This document shows positions 39,985 through 43,102 of a stretch of DNA of 43,102 nucleotides, in pieces (position 1 is the first letter of the stretch; every line of letters starts with the position of its first letter). Both the position numbers and the translations under genes were made by a program. The notes under the pieces are model-generated. The model was not told the DNA's origin. It searched no databases and saw only the letters and a list, made by a program, of their open reading frames with translations. The stretch is taken from positions 12,540 through 55,641 of the forward strand of contig JAUREJ010000011.1 in assembly GCA_030827475.1 (NCBI GenBank), given 5' to 3'. This DNA comes from Candidatus Poseidonia sp. Lineage in GTDB: Archaea; Thermoplasmatota; Poseidoniia; Poseidoniales; Poseidoniaceae.

Positions 39985-40401
39985 ATGGAGGAGAAGCATG
40001 TGGATGCGCTCCTCTTCGGAGCAGGGCTTCTTCTCGTGGGTCAAACCTTCACCGACTTAGCACCAAACGGTCCGTGGGATTCCGCCTCGTTCAGCCGAGG
40101 TGTTCTGGGACTTTTCGGCATGTTGGCCCTCTACCTCGCTTGGTTCAAGCGTACGTTTGGGATCTACGGCGTGGCGCCGACCGTGAACCGTTGGGCCTCG
40201 CCCACAACATCGTGGTTGAACGTCATCGTGTTCGGGTTGGCGTGTTTGCTGGCCACCAGAGCTATTCGCCTCTTTGATAACTCGGGTTTTTTCCCCGAAC
40301 CGGCTGGCCTCCTGCTTGCCTTGGTCGGCTTTTTGGCCTTGATGAACGGAGGCTATGTCTGGCTCATCACGGCAGGTCCGCTGAACGACGAAGAAGAGTA
40401 A
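39985..40401 (+). CDS. Four-transmembrane protein of unknown function
   Basis: A 138-residue protein with four hydrophobic segments (roughly 8-24, 41-56, 80-97 and 107-128) and an acidic end. No family recognised. ATG at 39985 was chosen as the first methionine before the first segment. It diverges from the nucleotidyltransferase across 52 bases and its stop is 1 base from the convergent HEAT-like gene. Confidence 0.7.
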   Translation: MEEKHVDALLFGAGLLLVGQTFTDLAPNGPWDSASFSRGVLGLFGMLALYLAWFKRTFGIYGVAPTVNRWASPTTSWLNVIVFGLACLLATRAIRLFDNSGFFPEPAGLLLALVGFLALMNGGYVWLITAGPLNDEEE

Positions 40402-40402
40402 C

Positions 40403-41866
40403 TCATCCGTCCAAGGAACGGAGAGCATCGTCCAAATCAGGAAGGGTTTCGGGGGCTTCCATCGAGGATTCGTGGAGGCGTCGTTCGGAGCTTTCAGGGG
40501 CTTCACCCCGCCCTTCAAGCCACGCCTTCCACACCTCGCAGCGCTGTGAATGACGAACCTGCATCGGCTCCCACAACGGGTTCAAATCAGCGTCCGCTTC
40601 GTAGAGGGTTCTGATTTGGTTTGCAAAATGTTCCGGAGCCACCTCATCCATGCGGAGCAACAGCTCTCGCAAGCGAATCCGCACAACCTCGTCGCCGTCC
40701 TGCCACAAAGCAAAGAGCACGCCCCGCCGGTCTGCAGGGTCAAATTCCACGTATTCCCGGAGGTTGGGCACAAGATTTCGACGCACGATGGGCAGAGGAT
40801 GGTTCACCAATTGCCGCAGACGGTCGGCCCACTGTTCTTTGTCCAGGAATTTCACATCGCCCACCGTGGCGCTCGCAGCAGCCAGTACGCCTTCGTCTTC
40901 CGAAGCGAGCATGTCGTCAAGAAAAGGCAAGGCGTCCCACGTCAAACGGCGAAAGAGACGGGTGAGCACATCGGCCATTGCTCGTTGCACCAAAGTCTCT
41001 TCACGTTCGTGCAAACGTTGAGCTAATTGGTGACCAAAGTCCCGGTCCGCCTCAATAGCCTTGGCCAAACAAAGGGTGACTCGGTTCGCCACCTCGGCAA
41101 CGGGGTCGGCGGCTCGACGCAACAGAATCTCCTTCAAGCCAAGAGGCTCGATGAGCGGCGGGCGTTCAAGCAAGAGGCGAACCCATTCCAAGAGCAACAA
41201 ACGACGGTCGAGGTCGCCTCCTTCCAAGCGCTCCAGCAGCCAGCGAGCGGCGTCCACACCCCGTTCGTGGGCAACGACGGTGTTCGTCATCCGAGGGACG
41301 ACTGCATGGGGGTTCCAATCCATGTGTTGCGGTCCAGCCTCGGGTTGCGTGTGCCAGGTCCCGGGACGCTCAGCGAGTGCAATGGATTCAACCAGATGAT
41401 AGCCTTGGTGAATCGGCTGGCCGTGAGGCACCGTGGCCAAGCCGTTGATGAGAGCAATGCTGAGCCACCATCGGTCGGTGTTCGGTGCGTGAGGGTCAAA
41501 GGCCTGCGCCAGCCAATCGGTAGCGATGTGAAACAGGAGTCGGTGTGCAACATCGTCCATTCGCCGGCGGAGCCACTTCTGATGAATCTCGAAGGGGTCG
41601 TCCGTGAGGTTCATCCGATGAGGGACGATGAGGTCAACCACCGTGTTCAGGTGGCGGTCAAACATCCCCCGATCGATGGTGAGAATCCCTAGGCCTTCCT
41701 CAAACAGCCGATGCGGCGACGTTGGTGGAAGGGCGGGGAAGTCAGGGTCGCTGATGGGAGGTTCGGGCAACGGCCAAGCCTCCGTGCCCCGCTCAAGTGC
41801 CTCCACAAGACCCGTCGCTACGCGTTCAAAGGCTTCGTCCGAAATCACGGTTCGACTCTTGCTCAC
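40403..41866 (-). CDS. HEAT/ARM-like helical repeat protein
   Basis: A 487-residue soluble, mostly helical protein. From about residue 205 to 440 it shows repeated helix pairs with Leu, Val and Arg patterns (WLLERLEGGDLDRRLLLLE, RRAADPVAEVANRVTLCLA, LVQRAMADVLTRLFRRL, LPIVRRNLVPNLREYV), as in HEAT or ARM solenoids. The N-terminal ~200 residues are a separate domain with many Trp and His. Such proteins usually bind other proteins. Start ATG at 41866, 40 bases after the stop of TFB on the same strand; probably expressed with TFB. Function unknown. Confidence 0.75.
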   Translation of the reverse strand: MSKSRTVISDEAFERVATGLVEALERGTEAWPLPEPPISDPDFPALPPTSPHRLFEEGLGILTIDRGMFDRHLNTVVDLIVPHRMNLTDDPFEIHQKWLRRRMDDVAHRLLFHIATDWLAQAFDPHAPNTDRWWLSIALINGLATVPHGQPIHQGYHLVESIALAERPGTWHTQPEAGPQHMDWNPHAVVPRMTNTVVAHERGVDAARWLLERLEGGDLDRRLLLLEWVRLLLERPPLIEPLGLKEILLRRAADPVAEVANRVTLCLAKAIEADRDFGHQLAQRLHEREETLVQRAMADVLTRLFRRLTWDALPFLDDMLASEDEGVLAAASATVGDVKFLDKEQWADRLRQLVNHPLPIVRRNLVPNLREYVEFDPADRRGVLFALWQDGDEVVRIRLRELLLRMDEVAPEHFANQIRTLYEADADLNPLWEPMQVRHSQRCEVWKAWLEGRGEAPESSERRLHESSMEAPETLPDLDDALRSLDG

Positions 41867-41906
41867 GCTCTCAACCTCCGATTGTCTCGCTCTCGATGCG
41901 AGGTCC

Positions 41907-42833
41907 TCAGATGTCGAGTTCGATGTTGAGGTTCTGAATGAGTTCCTTGTAGCGGTTTCGAATCGTGACTTCCGTCACGCCGGCCACCTCAGCAACTTCG
42001 CGCTGGGTGCGGCGCTTTCCGCACAACACCGAGGCAATGTAGATGATGGAGGCTGCGATGCCGGTTGGGCCGCGCCCGCTGGTCAGTTCTTTTTCTTGAG
42101 CGGCTTTGATGAGCTCGTACGCCTTGGCTTCGACATCGGCATCCAAGCCCAATCCGGAACAGAATCTTGAGATGTAATCCTCGGGACCGGTCGGCATGAT
42201 TTTCATCTTCAATTCACGAACCATGAATCGGTAGGTCCGGCCGATTTCCTTGCGTCCTGTTCGGGAGGCTTGGCCGATTTCATCAAGCGTACGAGGCACG
42301 CCACATTGCCGGCAGGCGGCGTAGAGGGAGGCCGCTGCGACGCCCTCAATGGAACGCCCACGGATCAACCGCTTGTCAACGGCTTTCTTGTAGTTCACCG
42401 CCGCTGCTTCGCGAACGGATTTTGGAAGTTCGAGGCGGCTGGCCATACGGTCAAGTTCCGCCAAAGCCATGGCGAGGTTGCGCTCGGTCGCGTTGCTCAC
42501 TCGGCTTCGCTTCTGCCATTTTCGCATTCGGTAGAATTGGGAACGGTATCGGGAATTGATGGTCTTGCCCGAGTAGTCTTTGTTTTGCCAGTCGATGTCG
42601 GTGGACAGTCCCTTGTCGTGAAGCATCACGGTCATCGGTGCACCGGTTCGTGCGCGCTGGTCCCCTTGTTCGGGCGAGAACACTCGCCATTCTGCGCCTT
42701 GGTCGATCACGTTGTCTTCCAGCACGAGACCGCAGTCGTCGCAGACCACTTCACCACGGGTTTCATCTCTTGAGAGCGATCTGCTTCCGCAATCGCTGCA
42801 TTTCACGATGTCTTCTACTTGTTGTTCGTCCAT
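41907..42833 (-). CDS. tfb: Transcription initiation factor IIB (TFB)
   Basis: A 308-residue archaeal TFB, which bridges the TATA-bound TBP and RNA polymerase. The N-terminal zinc ribbon has CSDCG at 12-16 and CDDCG at 31-35. The B-finger/reader segment ([19 protein letters not shown]) follows. Two cyclin-like repeats make up the rest, with a typical helix-turn-helix ([20 protein letters not shown]) at the end for BRE recognition. The length is normal. ATG at 42833 is preceded by GGAG about 10 bases upstream. Two TATA-like sequences lie upstream. Confidence 0.98.
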   Translation of the reverse strand: MDEQQVEDIVKCSDCGSRSLSRDETRGEVVCDDCGLVLEDNVIDQGAEWRVFSPEQGDQRARTGAPMTVMLHDKGLSTDIDWQNKDYSGKTINSRYRSQFYRMRKWQKRSRVSNATERNLAMALAELDRMASRLELPKSVREAAAVNYKKAVDKRLIRGRSIEGVAAASLYAACRQCGVPRTLDEIGQASRTGRKEIGRTYRFMVRELKMKIMPTGPEDYISRFCSGLGLDADVEAKAYELIKAAQEKELTSGRGPTGIAASIIYIASVLCGKRRTQREVAEVAGVTEVTIRNRYKELIQNLNIELDI

Positions 42834-42866
42834 ATCATCCCACTCCAGTTCACTTATGTTGTGCGA

Positions 42867-42902
42867 ACCTATTTAATCCCTTTTGGCGTTTCTATTTATA
42901 GT
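42867..42902 (-). promoter_or_regulatory. Two TATA-like boxes upstream of tfb
   Basis: On the minus strand, ATTAAATAGG (about 42868-42878) and CTATAAATAG (about 42891-42900) are both good TATA candidates, about 22 bases apart. The nearer one would start transcription about 15 bases before the ATG, leaving room for the GGAG element; the farther one would give a leader of about 40 bases. Confidence 0.6.
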
Positions 42903-43102
42903 TGATGACGTTTTTTCACGAATGGAAGGGGCCAATTTAAGGGTTCTTTATCCCCCATCATCGCCCTATTCCACAGGTTGGATCTGGAGAAGCCTCAACG
43001 TGCAGAGATTGAGGACGTTTTTAGCGATTGAACCCTTTTCTCCCCTCCAATCAGCGGTGGGGTTCTTGAAGGGTTGGCCTGTGCATGAACTTGATACCAT
43101 GA
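42903..43102. other. Gene-free end of the window, upstream of tfb
   Basis: About 200 bases with no reading frame over 60 codons, no tRNA and no convincing terminator. It contains an A/T-rich spot (AATTTAAG, 42934-42941) that could be a TATA box for a plus-strand gene beginning at or after 43099, but the window ends there. Confidence 0.4.

Noticed and set aside
43085-43102. Possible start of a plus-strand gene at the end of the window
   Set aside because: ATG at 43085 is followed by a stop after five codons, and ATG at 43099 has no sequence after it to judge.

Overview
The window is a gene-dense, GC-rich stretch of archaeal chromosome, most likely from a planktonic marine euryarchaeote of the Marine Group II (Poseidoniales) type. 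The archaeal signature comes from transcription factor B, a FEN1 flap endonuclease with a C-terminal PIP box, a THUMP/Trm-G10-type tRNA methyltransferase, a Pcc1-like KEOPS subunit, archaeal 4-phosphopantoate--beta-alanine ligase and TATA-box promoters. Mixed with these are many bacterial-looking metabolic genes: ATP-type PEP carboxykinase, class II fumarase, beta-carbonic anhydrase, glutathione peroxidase, glutaredoxin, HflX, ExoIII and GcvH. That mixture is typical of Marine Group II. The lineage is inferred from gene content, not from a search.

Layout. 1-4120: an Hc1-like histone H1-type protein, a CoA-transferase, FEN1 divergent from the tRNA methyltransferase, a cysteine-cluster protein and tRNA-Arg(TCG). 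4121-6903: a tightly packed minus-strand operon of six mostly unrecognised genes that ends flush against the 3' end of the tRNA. It includes a frameshifted dual-specificity phosphatase and looks like an accessory island. 7042-9653: a small winged-helix-like protein, then a GlmU-C-like hexapeptide protein and a GlmM-like phosphomutase (amino-sugar activation). 9650-13486: one 1278-residue multi-spanning membrane protein. 13668-18882: PEP carboxykinase, DEAD-box helicase, glutathione peroxidase, cyclophilin and a Thr-nucleophile asparaginase-type hydrolase. 19097-20713: a fumarase with an N-terminal ribbon-helix-helix domain. 20692-28261: beta-propeller protein, carbonic anhydrase, membrane protein, HflX, Pcc1-like protein, DCC thiol protein, ExoIII, FAD oxidoreductase and NadC. 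28271-30186: CoA biosynthesis and a beta-decarboxylating dehydrogenase. 30362-36994: small unknown and membrane proteins, GtrA, DUF2237, glutaredoxin, two TerB-like paralogues and an N6-adenine DNA methyltransferase. 37106-42833: THEP1 NTPase, GcvH, RNase H, a sugar-1-phosphate nucleotidyltransferase, a HEAT-like protein and TFB.

How the genes fit together. Central carbon metabolism is represented by pckA, fumarase, the IDH/IPMDH-family enzyme, GcvH and carbonic anhydrase. Cofactor synthesis is represented by NadC and phosphopantothenate synthesis. Nucleotide-sugar and envelope functions are represented by the LbH/GlmM pair, the nucleotidyltransferase, GtrA and the large membrane protein. Information processing is represented by FEN1, RNase H, ExoIII, TFB, Trm-G10, Pcc1 and the DEAD-box helicase. 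The genome is strongly compacted. Several convergent pairs share their stop codons in the tetranucleotide TTAG, and several co-directional pairs overlap as ATGA, GTGA or TTGA. No gene-free stretch exceeds 300 bases; the longest are 42834-43102 and 18883-19096, both described below.

Most notable observations: the ribbon-helix-helix/fumarase fusion with a TATA box placed for a leaderless GTG start; the tRNA-abutting island with its frameshifted phosphatase, paralogous pair and spaced operator-like repeats; a run of about 29 A/T-ending codons inside hflX; the recurring TTAG stop overlaps; and the very large membrane protein with a PDEA(V/M/D) repeat tail.
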